DNA of 64,000 bases from Microplitis mediator (taxonomy: Eukaryota > Arthropoda > Insecta > Hymenoptera > Braconidae). The position numbers were made by a program, and so were the translations under genes. The DNA lies in the NCBI RefSeq assembly GCF_029852145.1, contig NC_079977.1, positions 13,760,640 to 13,824,639 of the forward strand, in the 5' to 3' direction. This document shows, in pieces, positions 10,855-22,008 of the stretch. The number at the start of each line of letters is the position of its first letter. Position 1 is the stretch's first letter. The notes below the pieces were generated by a model, which was given only the letters and a program-made list of their open reading frames with translations, did no database searches and was not told the DNA's origin.

Positions 10855-11731
10855 CCCGCATGAAAAAACTTTATATGTGAAAACATATATCATAGAATAT
10901 ATGAATATTATAATGTGATATATTGTACAATATATAAAATAATATTTATATTTTTGCCGTGTTAATATATGATAATATATTGAAAAAAAATATATTGCTA
11001 GAATATATTATCAATATATTTATCAATATATGACTTTTTATGCATGTTTTACATATATATTTTAATATATCTTTTTTATATTGATATATTATATTGAAAG
11101 TAGTATATTAATTAATATATAGTATTTTTTATATATGTTTTCCAATATATTGCAAAATATATTGTAAAATATATGGCACTTTTTTACTTTTCTTAGGTTA
11201 TTGCCAGTAAATATAAGGTCAATGAACAGAAGGAGAAAAAATAATAAATTTGACTTTTTTTGTGGAATTGTGTAGAAATTGAAAAAGTATATTGAAAAAA
11301 TAAAATTTTCAGTATATTGCGAAAAATATAAGTTTTAATATACTGGAAAAATATAATTCCAATATACCGCGAACCATATATTTAATCATATAAATTCTTT
11401 CATATATAATCAATTATATTGAGACCATATACCACTAATTATATGAGTCAAAATATATGGATATATATATCAAGTTTATTATATTATACTTATAAATTAT
11501 ATATATACTATCCATATATGATAAGAATATATTGAGCATTATATGAGATAATATATATAGAAAAATACAAAACATTACATACAAGTAAATATATTATGAT
11601 AAATATATAATCAAATATATGTAAAAAACATATATTTTTCAATATAGATATTTTTGCCGCTATATATTTATCACATATTCACCATATATTTTTTTATATA
11701 CTTTTTACAATATATAGCTTTTCCATGCGGG
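10855..11731. mobile_element. TA-flanked MITE of ATAT-rich hairpins
   Basis: CCCGCATGAAAAA at the left and TTTTCCATGCGGG at the right, with TA on both sides (10853-10854, 11732-11733). The 877 bp between are dense in short ATATAT palindromes. It has no ORF. Confidence 0.78.
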
Positions 11732-12005
11732 TAGTTATTCAAATATATCGATTTAACGTTTTTTTGGCAACTGATATTTGACCGTACAGTTATTTTGTCA
11801 CGGTTGCTTCGTCAACCGATTTAGTTTTTCCGGTAAATTTTTATTTTTATCGCGCGGATATTTTGTCCGCGGATACTTTGTCGTGCGGTTATTTTGACCC
11901 TGGATATTTTGTCGTCCGGTTATTTTGTCTGCGGTTATTTTGTCGCGGTTATTTTGTCGCGGTTATTTTGTCTTCGGATATTTTGTTACGGAACCTTAAC
12001 GGATG

Positions 12006-12887
12006 AACAAAGGATATCTTCGTTTTTTTTTTCAACCTCAAAGTGTCCTGAAAAAACCCTGAAAATTTCAAATCGCTGCGGTTTTTCTTTCTTAGTTCCC
12101 CAAAGCTTTAAATTTATCGATTTTGTCAGAAATCACCATAATTGGTAGTTTCTTGGTTTTTGTTCATTTTTTCGATTGAAAAATGTTTTTTTTTTACCGA
12201 TAACCTTCATTTCCTTGATCAAAAAGATTGATGGTTGAAAAAAAAAAATTTTTTTAAAATTTTATTTTTCAAAAATTTTTTTTTTTGAAATTGTTTTTTT
12301 GTTGTATCCGCAATGATTTGTCATTATCAAAAAAAAATTCTCAAATTTTTTTTACCGCCGGCATTAGCGTTACCCAAAGCGTATGTTTGTTTGGTTGACA
12401 TTTAAAGCAGATGCAGTTACAGCGGTAAAAAAAAATTTGAGGAAGAAAAAAAATTTTTTTTTTTTAATTTTTTTCAACAATCAATCTTTTTGATCAAGGA
12501 AATAAAGGTTATAAGTAAAAAAAAAACATTTTTAAATCGAAAAAATGAACAATAACCGAGAAACTACCAATTGTAGTGATGTTTGACAAAATCGATAGAT
12601 TTAAAGCTTCGGGGCACTAAGAAACAAAAATCGCAGCGATTTTCAATGTTTAGGGTTTTTTCAGGACACTTTGAGGTTGAAAAAAACTATAGATTTCCTT
12701 GTTCATCCGTTATATCCAAAGTTATAGCAAGATTTCCGAATATCCTTAAATTTGTGAATTTTGACCTGTTTTTTACTAAACAATATCGCTTTAAAAAAAA
12801 TTTTTCTATCAAAAGCCACTAATTTTGCCTTATAGAGAATGTTTTCCAGTTTTCAAAACCTTGCTTCTATCTTCTGTACGACCAATA
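12006..12887. repeat. Central palindrome of the outer element
   Basis: 11998-12355 folds back on about 12356-12715 (for example AACGGATGAACAAAGG against the complement near 12700). From 12716 to 12887 the right arm continues, with about 120 bp (near 12765-12885) that the left arm lacks. No gene. Confidence 0.7.
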
Positions 12888-13297
12888 CGTCCGGAGTTAT
12901 TGATTATCAATGCCAAAATGGACTTTTTTGCTTTGATCAATGATAACTCGGTGCCAAATCGTCGTAGAGACTTCTTCAGGCTGCCAAATTAAAGGGCGTA
13001 AAATTTCCTAGAAGAGTCAGAAGGTCGGATTTTTCAAAAAAATTTATTGACGCCCATAGAGTTATTGAAAGACCAGCAAAAATTTTGAAAATTTTTTTTT
13101 CGTCGGTTTTCTTATGATTACTCCGGGACCGTGTATGATAAAAAATTTGAGGTCCAGATCTGAAAACTCGAAACTTAAGGCTACAATTTACTTTTTTTAA
13201 TTTTCTTCTGCGATCATTTTTCACCGAGTTACAGCATGTTAAAAATCACCTAAAAATTTCGGATTTTTTTTCTATCTCTCAATTTTTGTGACTAGTG

Positions 13298-13598
13298 TAT
13301 ATAGGATAACTACAAGTTTAGAAACAGTTACTAGTATACTGTGGTACACAACCTGTAGTACCATTTACTACAGTAAGTAGTCATAAGAACTAGCATTAAA
13401 TAACCACTGTGGTGGTTATTTAATTTTATTCCACAACATAGTTGAATATATTTTATTCGTAATGTATTAATTAAATATCTGTTAGTTAACGATCATTAGT
13501 TTTTATGATATTGAAAAAGTTATAAAAATATAAAAATTAATCTTACATTCTTCGGACTTACAGTTTATCAAATTAAAGTGATATAAAAATGAATTTAT
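13298..13598. other. Flank between the outer palindrome and the BEL element
   Basis: No gene seen. It contains a perfect short palindrome, AATAACCACTGTGGTGGTTATT, near 13402. It is the left target flank of the BEL insertion and is contiguous in origin with 40428. Confidence 0.4.
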
Positions 13599-13603
13599 TA
13601 ATG

Positions 13604-14644
13604 TGTTGCGTAATCACAACTACATTCAAATTTAAACGTAGTTGCACTTCCGGCAAATAGAGGCAGTACCTACTGGGGCCGAGTGTCTGGCAATTCAAAC
13701 TCGACTATCGCAGTGCTTCGCATGCGCCTACGCTCGTCCTTCTTCGTGTCAAGAATACCGACGCCATTATCTTGCGTTCATATAATTTTCAAGTGAAACC
13801 ACGTGTTTTATATAATTACTTAATTCTGCACTCATCTCGAGTAAATACATAAAAGTAATATATCAATTACATTAAGGGTTCATAACTCTCTATAAAAATA
13901 TAATTATTTTTATAATTGCGAGCACCGGAGCTCATAAAATAAATAATAAAACCATCAAGAATTCCAGTGATCTACAACCAGTTCCTGAGGAGGTTGATTC
14001 AACGGAAACTCGTACAACTGCTTAGTTACTCCTTTACAAATTAATTCAAGTGCTTATCAAAATAAAAGACTCAGTTTTATTATTTATTTGATTATCATTA
14101 TGCTCAATTTCCTAATTAAATTAAAAGTTATTTTTCGCTCAGTAGCCTCTGCAATCATGCTACCACGTGTTCAACAAAAAAATTAAAATCAGTGTGATTT
14201 ATTATGAGCTCATTGAATTAAATTAAATTAGGTGATCATTATTATTAAAACTCAATAACTAAATTAGTTACGTATTCAGTGCTATTACAAATAGTAATTA
14301 ACGTGTTCAATAATTAACTTCACTCGGTAACCTCTGATTTCATGTTTCTTTTCATTCAGACATTTTTGCAATCAATTCAGTGTTCAATTAAACTCAACAT
14401 AATTATTTTAATTCGTTTATTTACTCGAGCTCAATTCAATAATTTGTATTCAATCATTTACGTATTCATGAGCTCAGACATTTAACAGTATTAATAAATT
14501 AAATCAACGATTTAATTTGTAACCCAGTGATATTTTGTGCTGTGACAAATAAAAATATTGTTATATTTTTAAATATGCGTATTTTTCTAACATCCTAACT
14601 ACCAACCAGTCCTGGCATGCATTTATTTTATTATTATTACAACA
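13604..14644 (+). repeat. BEL/Pao 5' LTR
   Basis: TGTTGCGTAATC to TTACAACA. It is matched along its length by the LTR at 20149, with scattered substitutions (noticeably older than the Gypsy LTR pair). Confidence 0.9.
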
Positions 14645-14726
14645 TTTTATGGTCCTTCGAGCCGGATAGTTGGTTGGTTGTGTCGGTAGCATCATCAGTG
14701 GGCAGCTGTACTAATAGAAACCCATT
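14645..14726 (+). other. BEL leader remnant and primer-binding region
   Basis: TTTTATGGTCCTTCGAGCCGG directly follows the LTR. GGTCCTTCGAGCCGG is the conserved start of the internal region in insect BEL/Pao elements. Only about 80 bp of leader remains before the sequence jumps into the middle of gag. Confidence 0.7.
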
Positions 14727-15253
14727 CACACAACAGGGAGCTCTGGGAGAACAAAATGGGTGCTTCCACTGAATACCCAACACTCAAATCACTCAATGAC
14801 TTCTTGGTCAGTCGTGCTCGGGCTCAAGAACGAGGGGAACAGGCATCATCGTCTAAACCATCACGTTCATCCGGAAAACCAGCGTCATACTCTGCTGCCG
14901 CTGTTTCCAACTCGCACTCATCGGACACTAAAGCTCCAGCAATGAACTCATCTGCTGCACTCGAGAAGCCTCCCAAAAAGGTATTCCCTCCTGCACAATA
15001 TCCCTGTGATTTGTGCAAAGGAGATCTTTTTAGTGTGAGATGCACTCAATTCTTGGGCCTCACAAAGGCTCAACGCACTAAAGTTGTTGTGGAGAAGTGA
15101 CTGTGTGAAAATTGTTTTGGCCATCATCTACCGGATGCGTGCAATTCAACCTTCACATGCAGGGTGTGTGAACAACAACACCACACCATGATACACCCGG
15201 GACTCAAAAGCACTCAAAAAACATCTAGCTCAGCCGCTAAAAGCACTCAATAA
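14727..15253 (+). pseudogene. BEL gag C-terminal fragment (first copy)
   Basis: Starts inside gag (NRELWENKMG-like region, partly mutated). It is open from ATG 14756 to a TGA at 15098-15100, then continues in frame as zinc-knuckle sequence with a CDLC motif, C/H-rich CENCFGHHLPDAC and CRVCEQQHHTMIHP, typical of Pao-type Gag. The N-terminal half is absent here but is present downstream at about 16060-17260, so the element is rearranged. Confidence 0.75.
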
Positions 15254-15373
15254 AGACGTCTGCTTCCACATGACGACTCGAGCGACGCTCAACTGAACTC
15301 AATTGCACTCAACACGTCTGGCACTCATCTTACTCGCACTCATCGCCCAGCAATCTTACTCGCAACTTGCCTA

Positions 15374-16055
15374 GTGGACTCGATCACCAAGTTAAGTACT
15401 CATCCAGAACGCATATTGCTGGATCCAGGTTCTGAATTATCGGTTGATTCAGATTCCTTGGTAAATTCACTCAAACTTAAACGCACTCACTCATCTATTC
15501 AGATTATTGGTATTGGTGTTGCCAATGCTGGTAGAACTAAAGGTCAAGTCGCACTCAAGCTTTCATCTAGGCATTCAAACGACTCAATCATCATCAGTGC
15601 TCATATACTAGGTGGTCTTACTACTCAACTACCATCTGTTGCACTTAACACACTCAACTGGGACCAATACAAACAACTACAATTGGCAGATCCAGCATTC
15701 ATGAAACCAGGACCAATTGATATCATCATTGGTGCCGATCATTATGGTCTTATCATTAAAGATGAACTCATTCAAAAGGTCTAAAGGCCTGCCAATCGCT
15801 CAAGATACCATCTTCGGGTGGATATTACTTGGTCCAGTCACTCAACATACTCATCGACCATCTATTACTTATCATGCTGCTGTCGAGCAGTCAACTCAAC
15901 AACTTCAAGACCTGCTATCACGCTTCTGGACTCTAGAAGGAATTCCAGTCAGCAAAATCAAGAAACTCAACCCAGATGAGGAGGCGTGTGAAGCGCATTT
16001 TCAACACACTCATCGACGAGACAGTTCAGGACGATACATAGTCCTACTGCCAATC
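15374..16055 (+). pseudogene. BEL protease and protease-RT linker
   Basis: Aspartic protease of the A17 type. LLDPGSELS is in the catalytic position (D-P-G-S rather than D-S-G-S), with a VALNTLNW segment and IDIIIGADHYG near the end. A frameshift near 15780 moves the continuation (IAQDTIFGWILLGP, LQDLLSRFWTLE, HFQHTHRRD, GRYIVLLP), the conserved Pao linker preceding the reverse transcriptase, into another frame. The reverse transcriptase fingers that should follow are missing; at about 16056-16065 the sequence jumps to gag. Confidence 0.75.
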
Positions 16056-17270
16056 AAATCGTCACTCCACGTTCCGGAAGGCACCTCCACGGATTCAAAA
16101 CTCCTTCTCGAGATCAACGTCAACGACAACCATGCATTCAGCGACTCCAGTGTCACCGACGCTGGAATCAACGGCGAGAGAGATACGCCTAAACTCAAAA
16201 CGAGACGCACTTTAAAGAAATCTACGATTTCTCCAGCACTCGAGATGAAGGTTATTAGTCAGCACTCACGGCTTAGAGTCTTCTCAGACTGGGAATCTCT
16301 GGCTGCTATACTCACCGTTGCCGACGGCTTAGCTCAACTCAAGTCTAGGCTTGAATTACTCGAGGGTGAATGGCACCAGTTCAACCTCACTCACGACTCA
16401 CTAGCACTCACCTGCACCAAGGAGTTTTTGAAGAGCTCATATATCAAGGACGGTGTATGCGATCTCGTGTATCGGTCGTATATCAACGCAAAAGGCAGAC
16501 TCATCGCACTCATTAACTCCATCCCAGTTCCAGCTGCTGCTCCAGCTGTCGTGCACTCAACCCGGGCTCCAACTCATCTGCCAGCAGTCACGATTTCCAA
16601 GTTTGACGGGCGTTACGAGAACTGGCCTGAATTCAGGGACTCATTTCCCTCAATGGTGATAAATGCTAGGGAACTTGCTTCAGTTCAACGTCTTCAGTAC
16701 CTGAAGAGCTGTCTTCAAAGACAGGCCGCACTCAGCCTCGCCAGTGTACAAATGTGCGACGACCAATTTGAACCTGCGTGGAATCAGCTCAAGGAGAGAT
16801 ATAACAATCCTCGTTTACTCATCGGTGCTCAACTGGACAAGCTCCTGCACATACATACGCTCACCACACGCTCATCTGAGCAGCTCAATTACCTCCTGAA
16901 CCTCGTTTCAGAGGTAATCAACGGACTCAACGCACTCAGTGTACAATTGAACTCGGATATAAATCCACTACTTATGCAGTTGATCATATCCAAGCTGGAC
17001 TCATACAACAGGGAGCTCTGGGAAAACAAAATGGGTGCTTTCATGGAATACCGAACACTCAAAGTACTCACTGAGTTCTTGGTCAGTCGTGCTCGTGCTC
17101 AAGAACGAGTGGAACAGGCGTCTTCGTCGAAACCATTGCGCTCATCCGCTAAAACAGCTTCATATGCTGCTGCAGCTGTTGCAGACTTATCACCCAGCAC
17201 TCAATCTCCAGCCACGCACTCATCCACTGCACTCGTCTGTACTAAACACGTCCGGCATTCATCATACTAG
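16056..17270 (+). pseudogene. BEL gag, DUF1759-like (second copy, misplaced)
   Basis: An open frame of about 400 residues fused downstream of the protease linker. It has an N-terminal helical region, then a DUF1759-type capsid segment (ISKFDGRYENWPEFRDSF, RLQYLKSCL, AWNQLKERY) and the region shared with 14727-14945 (SYNRELWENKMGAF, FLVSRARAQER). It ends at a stop before the zinc knuckles. In a normal element this would precede the protease, so the order here is gag-C, protease, gag-N to gag-C, which implies recombination between two copies. Confidence 0.78.
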
Positions 17271-17539
17271 TACTCATCGCTAAGCAATCTTACTCGCAAC
17301 TTACCTACTTGCCCTTATCATCAGTTAAATACTCATCCAGTATGTATATTGCTGGATCCAGGTTCTGAATCATCTTTTGTTTCAGATTTCTTGGTGCACT
17401 CACTTCAACTCTAAAGCACACTCATCTATACAGATTATTGGTATCCGTGTATCCAATGCTGGTAGAGCTAAATCTCAATTTGCACTCAAACTCTCATCTA
17501 AGCATTCAAACGACTCAGTCATCATCGCACACGTGTTAG
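17271..17539 (+). pseudogene. BEL protease fragment (second copy)
   Basis: A diverged repeat of 15340-15630: GCTGGATCCAGGTTCTGAAT at 17351 matches 15419, and the frame is broken. It stops where the sequence joins reverse transcriptase C-terminal coding at about 17540, so the catalytic YxDD part of the reverse transcriptase is deleted. Confidence 0.65.
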
Positions 17540-18502
17540 ATGAACTCATTACAACAAGTTGCTGATCAACTTGAAGCACTCTGCAAGGCGGGCGGATTTC
17601 CTCTTGCTAAATGGGCAAGCAATCATAAAAAAATACAACTCAATCATGTGGAAGCGATCAAGAATCACAAATTCGAGGATTCAGACTCCAGCACCAAGAT
17701 TCTGAGCATGTACTGGTCCTCACACTCAGATCAATTTTATTTCACGTACTCACCACCATGCTCAACTCAAAAGTTTACAAAAAGGATCATTTTAGCAGAG
17801 ATCGCTCAAATCTTTGATCCTCTTGGATTTCTCGTACCACTCATCATTCGAGCCAAGGTATTCATGCAGGAGCTTTGGCTCGAAATGCTCAGCTGGGACA
17901 CTCCATTGGCAGCCAATCACCGGCATAAATGGAGAAACTTCAAAAATGAACTCAAACTTATCTCTGAAATCAAAAATCCAAGATGGATCCACTCATCCCC
18001 GTGCTCAACTACCGAAATCCATGGATTCTCGGACGCCTCACAATTGGCAATGGCAGCTGCCGTGTTCATCAAAGTCCACACACCTGCTCATGGAGTCAGA
18101 GTTACGCTGCTCTGCTCTAAAACCAAGGTAGCTCCGTTGAAACGAGTAACGATACCAAGGTTAGAACTCACCGCAGCTCACATGTTGGCAAAACTCATAA
18201 AACACTGCCAGAGCACTCTAAATCTCACTCAATCGCCAACATACTTGTGGACGGACTCAACTATAACTCTCACGTGGATTAAATCTCATCCGTCTCGCTG
18301 GAAGGAGTTTGTTCGGAATAGGGTGTCACATATTCAAGATCTACTTCCAGATGGCCACTGGAATTTCATTCCGGGCACACAAAACCCAGCAGACTGCGCA
18401 ACACGAGGGTTGACACCTACTCAACTCCGTGATCATCAACTATGGTGGACTGGCCCACCATGGTTGCTCAAGAGTTCATCGTCCTGGCCTAAATGTCCAT
18501 GA
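17540..18502 (+). pseudogene. BEL reverse transcriptase C-terminus and RNase H
   Basis: Begins in the thumb/connection of a Pao reverse transcriptase (GGFPLAKWASN, EIAQIFDPLGFLVPLIIRAK, the Pao signature), then RNase H (FSDASQLAMAAAVF, RLELTAAHMLAKL, LWTDSTITLTWI). It closes with the FIPGTQNPADCATRGL segment conserved before integrase. The palm with YVDD is absent. It stops at TGA 18500-18502, and the same frame continues beyond. Confidence 0.85.
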
Positions 18503-20058
18503 ATCGATGATACAGGAGCTCAAGCAGAAGAACGGCCTGGACTGGCCCTTTTCTCATCGAATTCATCTCTGAAATCAAATTGGCCTATCATGGAACGGCC
18601 AATACCACTCCTACGCATGTTACGAGCTACTGCAATCTGCTTTAGACTCCGTGACTTGATCAAGAAATCACCAAACTCATCACTCAAGACTCCAATTACT
18701 TCTGACGAAGTAATCTCTGCACTCAACTTCTGTATCAAAGAAACTCAACGCATTCAGTTTTCAAACGAGATCAACATACACTCCAAACACGCACCATGGC
18801 CTACTGGTCATCTATTTGCTCGATTGTTTGCATTCATTGACACTGACGGCATCATTCGAGTAGATGGACGATTGGAAAATTCTCCAAATCAAGACCAAAG
18901 TAAGCATCCTGCTATTCTACTACGGAATGCGGCACTCACTAAACTCATCATCTCTAATGCTCATCAGCGTACCATGCATGGTGGTACTCAACTTACTCTT
19001 GCATTCATACGACAAAAGTACTGGATCATTGGCAGTAGACAACCAGTACGCTCAATTGTACTTAAATGTATAAAATGCGCACGACATCGTGCTGATAGAG
19101 CTCAAAAACTCATGGGTCAGCTACCAGTATCACGAGTCACTCTATCATCTGCATTCACTCACACTGGAGTTGACTATGCTGGTCCAATAACACTCAAAAA
19201 TTGGAGACGCAGGCGAGCAAAAACATACAAAGGCTGGATTTGTGTTTGTGTCTGTCTTTCTACGTCAGCAGTACATCTAGAGGTAGTCAGTGACAACAGC
19301 TCTAGTGGGTTCATCGCAGCACTCCGCAGATTTATCAGCTGACGAGGCATCTGCACAGCACTCTACAGCGATTGTGGAACGACGTTCAAAGGCGCTGAAA
19401 CAGATCTCAACCGTCTTTTCACTCAAGGAACTCAAGAGCCAGGAGAAATACTGGATCACATCACTGTGAACAGTATTGCCTGGCATTTCAATCCACCAGC
19501 AGCTCCACACATGGGTGGAAAGTGGGAAGCTGCTGTCAAATCACTCAAACATCATCTTACTCGATCAGTGGGAGAGTCTTCATTTACGTTTGAAGAATTT
19601 ACGACTCTTCTTACGCAAATTGAAGCTATATTGAATTCAAGACCATTGGAGCCACTCACGGAAGATCCAGATGATATTGATGCACTCACTCCTCGTCACT
19701 TCTTAATTGGACGAGCACTCAGCATGATGCCTGAACCAGCACTCATCGATACAATTAGTTCTCGATTGTCTAGATGGCAATTTCTACAACAACGTGTTCA
19801 ACAGTTCTGGAATCATTGGTCTACAAGTTATCTTCAAAGACAACTCATCAAATTCAAGTTGGGTCACATGTATTACTCACTGACGAAAGGTTTCCACCAA
19901 CCAGGTGGCCTCTCGCTCGTATTATCGCACTCCACCCTGGCAAAGATGGATTGACCAGGGTTGCTACGCTCAAAACAGTGAACTCAACACTCACTCGTCC
20001 AATCACGAAGCTTGCACTCCTCCCAATTGAACCAGAACCTCAAGAAGATGACGAATAA
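18503..20058 (+). pseudogene. BEL integrase with DUF5641-like tail
   Basis: In frame with the preceding RNase H across one TGA. It has a zinc-binding region (HQRTMHGG, CIKCARHRA) and a DDE core with D in THTGVDYAGP, D in SDCGTTF and E in GGKWEAAVK. A second in-frame TGA lies just before the second D (after ALRRFIS). After the core come ILNSRPL and LTPRHFLIG, and a DUF5641-like tail with a frameshift at about 19900 (WPLARI onward, to 20058). All three catalytic residues survive, but two stops and one frameshift inactivate it. Confidence 0.85.
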
Positions 20059-20148
20059 TGACTCAACTGGTTCAATGACATGCTCACCAAAAGATCAAGT
20101 ACTCAAGAACTCATCAATCATCAACTCTGTTGCTGATGGCGGGCGGAA

Positions 20149-21183
20149 TGTTGCGTAATCACAACTACATTCAAATTTGAATGTAGTTGCACTTCCGGCG
20201 AATAGAGGCAGCACCTACTGGGGTCTAGTGTCTGGCAATTAAAACTTGACTTGCGCAGTTCGACGCATGCGCGTATGCTTTTCCTGCCTCGTGTCGAGAA
20301 GACCGACGCCATTTTTCTTGCGTTCATATAATTTCAAGTGACACCACGTATTTTATATAATCAATTAATTTTGCACTCATCTCGAGTAAATAAATAAAAG
20401 TAATTAATCAATTATATTAAGGGTTTGTAACTCTCTATAAAAATATAATTATTTTTATAATTACGAGCATCGGAGCTCATAAATTAAATAATAAAACCAT
20501 CAAGAATTCCAGTGATCTACAATCTGTTTCTGAGGAGGTTAATTTAACGGAAAATCGTACAGGTGCTTATCTACTCTTTTATAAATTAATTCAAGTGCTC
20601 ATCAAAATAAAAGACTCAGTTTTATTATTTATTTGATTATCATTAAGCTCAATTTCCTAATTAAATTAAAAGTTATTTTTCGCTCAGTAGCCTCTGCAAT
20701 CATGCTACCACGTGTTCAACAAAAAAATTAAAATCAGTGTAATTTATTATGAGCTCATTAAATTAAATTAAATTAGGTGATTATCATTATTAAAACTCAA
20801 TAACTAAATTAGTTATGTATTCAGTGCTATTAAAAATAGTAATTAACGTGTTCAATAATTAACTTCGCTCGGTAACCTCTGATTTCATGTTACTTTTCAT
20901 TCAGACATTTTTGCAATCAATTCAGAGTTCAATTCAACTCAACTTAATTATTTTAATTCGTTTATTTATTCGAGCTCAATTCAATAATTTATATTCAATC
21001 ATTTACGTATTCATGAGCTCGACATTTAACAGTATTAATAAATTAAATCAACGATTTAATTTGTAACCCAGTGATATTTTGTGCTGTGACAAATAAAAAT
21101 ATTGTTATATTTTTAAATATGCGTATTTTTCTAACATCCTAACTACCAACCAGTCCTGGCATGCATTTATTTTATTATTATTA
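20149..21183 (+). repeat. BEL/Pao 3' LTR (interrupted)
   Basis: Starts TGTTGCGTAATC after a purine-rich GATGGCGGGCGGAA. It matches the 5' LTR up to ATTATTATTA, where the Gypsy element is inserted; the last five bases (CAACA) are at 40418-40422. Confidence 0.9.
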
Positions 21184-22008
21184 TGTTACGTCCTGGAGTC
21201 GTGTCGGCTTGTGAGTTGCCGGCGCGAATTATTTGAATTGGACGTGACTGTAGATCTTCGGATACGGGGTAGTTCTCGAAAGCTCGAAATAACTTGGTCG
21301 TGATTTAAAGAATAAATATGTTTGATTTATTCATATAAAATAGAATAGTCGAAGAATTTGGATAAATATACACTTGGGTTTACAATTATTATGTGACAAA
21401 TAACTTCGTGTCAAAAGAATAATATAATCGATTTAAACCGAGAGTTTACTTGCGTGTTATAAGCCGCACTATTATAATTTCTGGTTGATGTGAGAGTGTA
21501 CGAGTGTGAGCTGAGCTGAGAGAGTGATGCATTGGGCATCGGCTTTTTATATCTTTACATGAGCCAACACCCTAGAGAAAAAGTGGGATAAGGTTTTAGG
21601 GCCTTATTCCCAAAAAGAGGGAGTTCGTTATCATCGTTCGACGCGGATGCTGTTGCGTCAGCAGTCGGACGATGTTTTTCAATGTTTTCACTTTTTCGTG
21701 GAAAAACTAATTTCACTTTTTATATTCTTTTAACAGTCATTATTTGTCGTACAATTATTCTTATCTATTTTTATTCATTAACATTCTTTTAGAGAAATTG
21801 TCGATGATGAATAAATATTTTAATGCATTAAAAATATCTTATCTACTTGATCATTTTTAAGTGCATACTTATTAATATTTATTATAAAGAAAATATATTA
21901 TTATTCTATTATTTAAATATATCGATTTGGCGGGTCTCAGGTCGGTCTATTATTATTTAAGATTTAAAAATTGGCAGAGCCATCTGATGAGCAGGCTGGG
22001 ACGTAACA
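21184..22008 (-). repeat. Gypsy 3' LTR (left end of the element)
   Basis: Begins TGTTACGTCC and ends GGACGTAACA. It is directly followed by CCTCCCCACCC, whose complement GGGTGGGGAGG is the polypurine tract on the coding strand. Confidence 0.92.

Larger units (their letters stand above)
9129..11996. mobile_element. Element with ACAAAATATCC arrays, 9 bp duplication
   Basis: Inserted into the outer palindrome with the duplication TAACGGATG (9120-9128 and 11997-12005). Its ends carry arrays of ACAAAATATCC / GGATATTTTGT units separated by GC-containing linkers (about 9145-9290 and 11785-11990). They form inverted subterminal repeats that probably bind a transposase. It has no transposase ORF. It is itself split by a solo LTR and a MITE; without them it is under 1 kb. 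Confidence 0.7.
8653..13297. mobile_element. Outer TA-flanked palindromic element, host of nested insertions
   Basis: The left end CACTGGTCACAAAAATT (from 8653) is mirrored by the right end AATTTTTGTGACTAGTG (to 13297). TA on both sides (8651-8652, 13298-13299) is the expected duplication of a Tc1/mariner-type or similar element. The arms pair over more than 400 bp (8653-9071 with about 12888-13297). Without the insertion at 9129-11996 plus its duplication, the element is about 1.8 kb and largely self-complementary. The 82-residue frames mirrored at both ends come from the inverted arms and are not genes. Confidence 0.8.
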
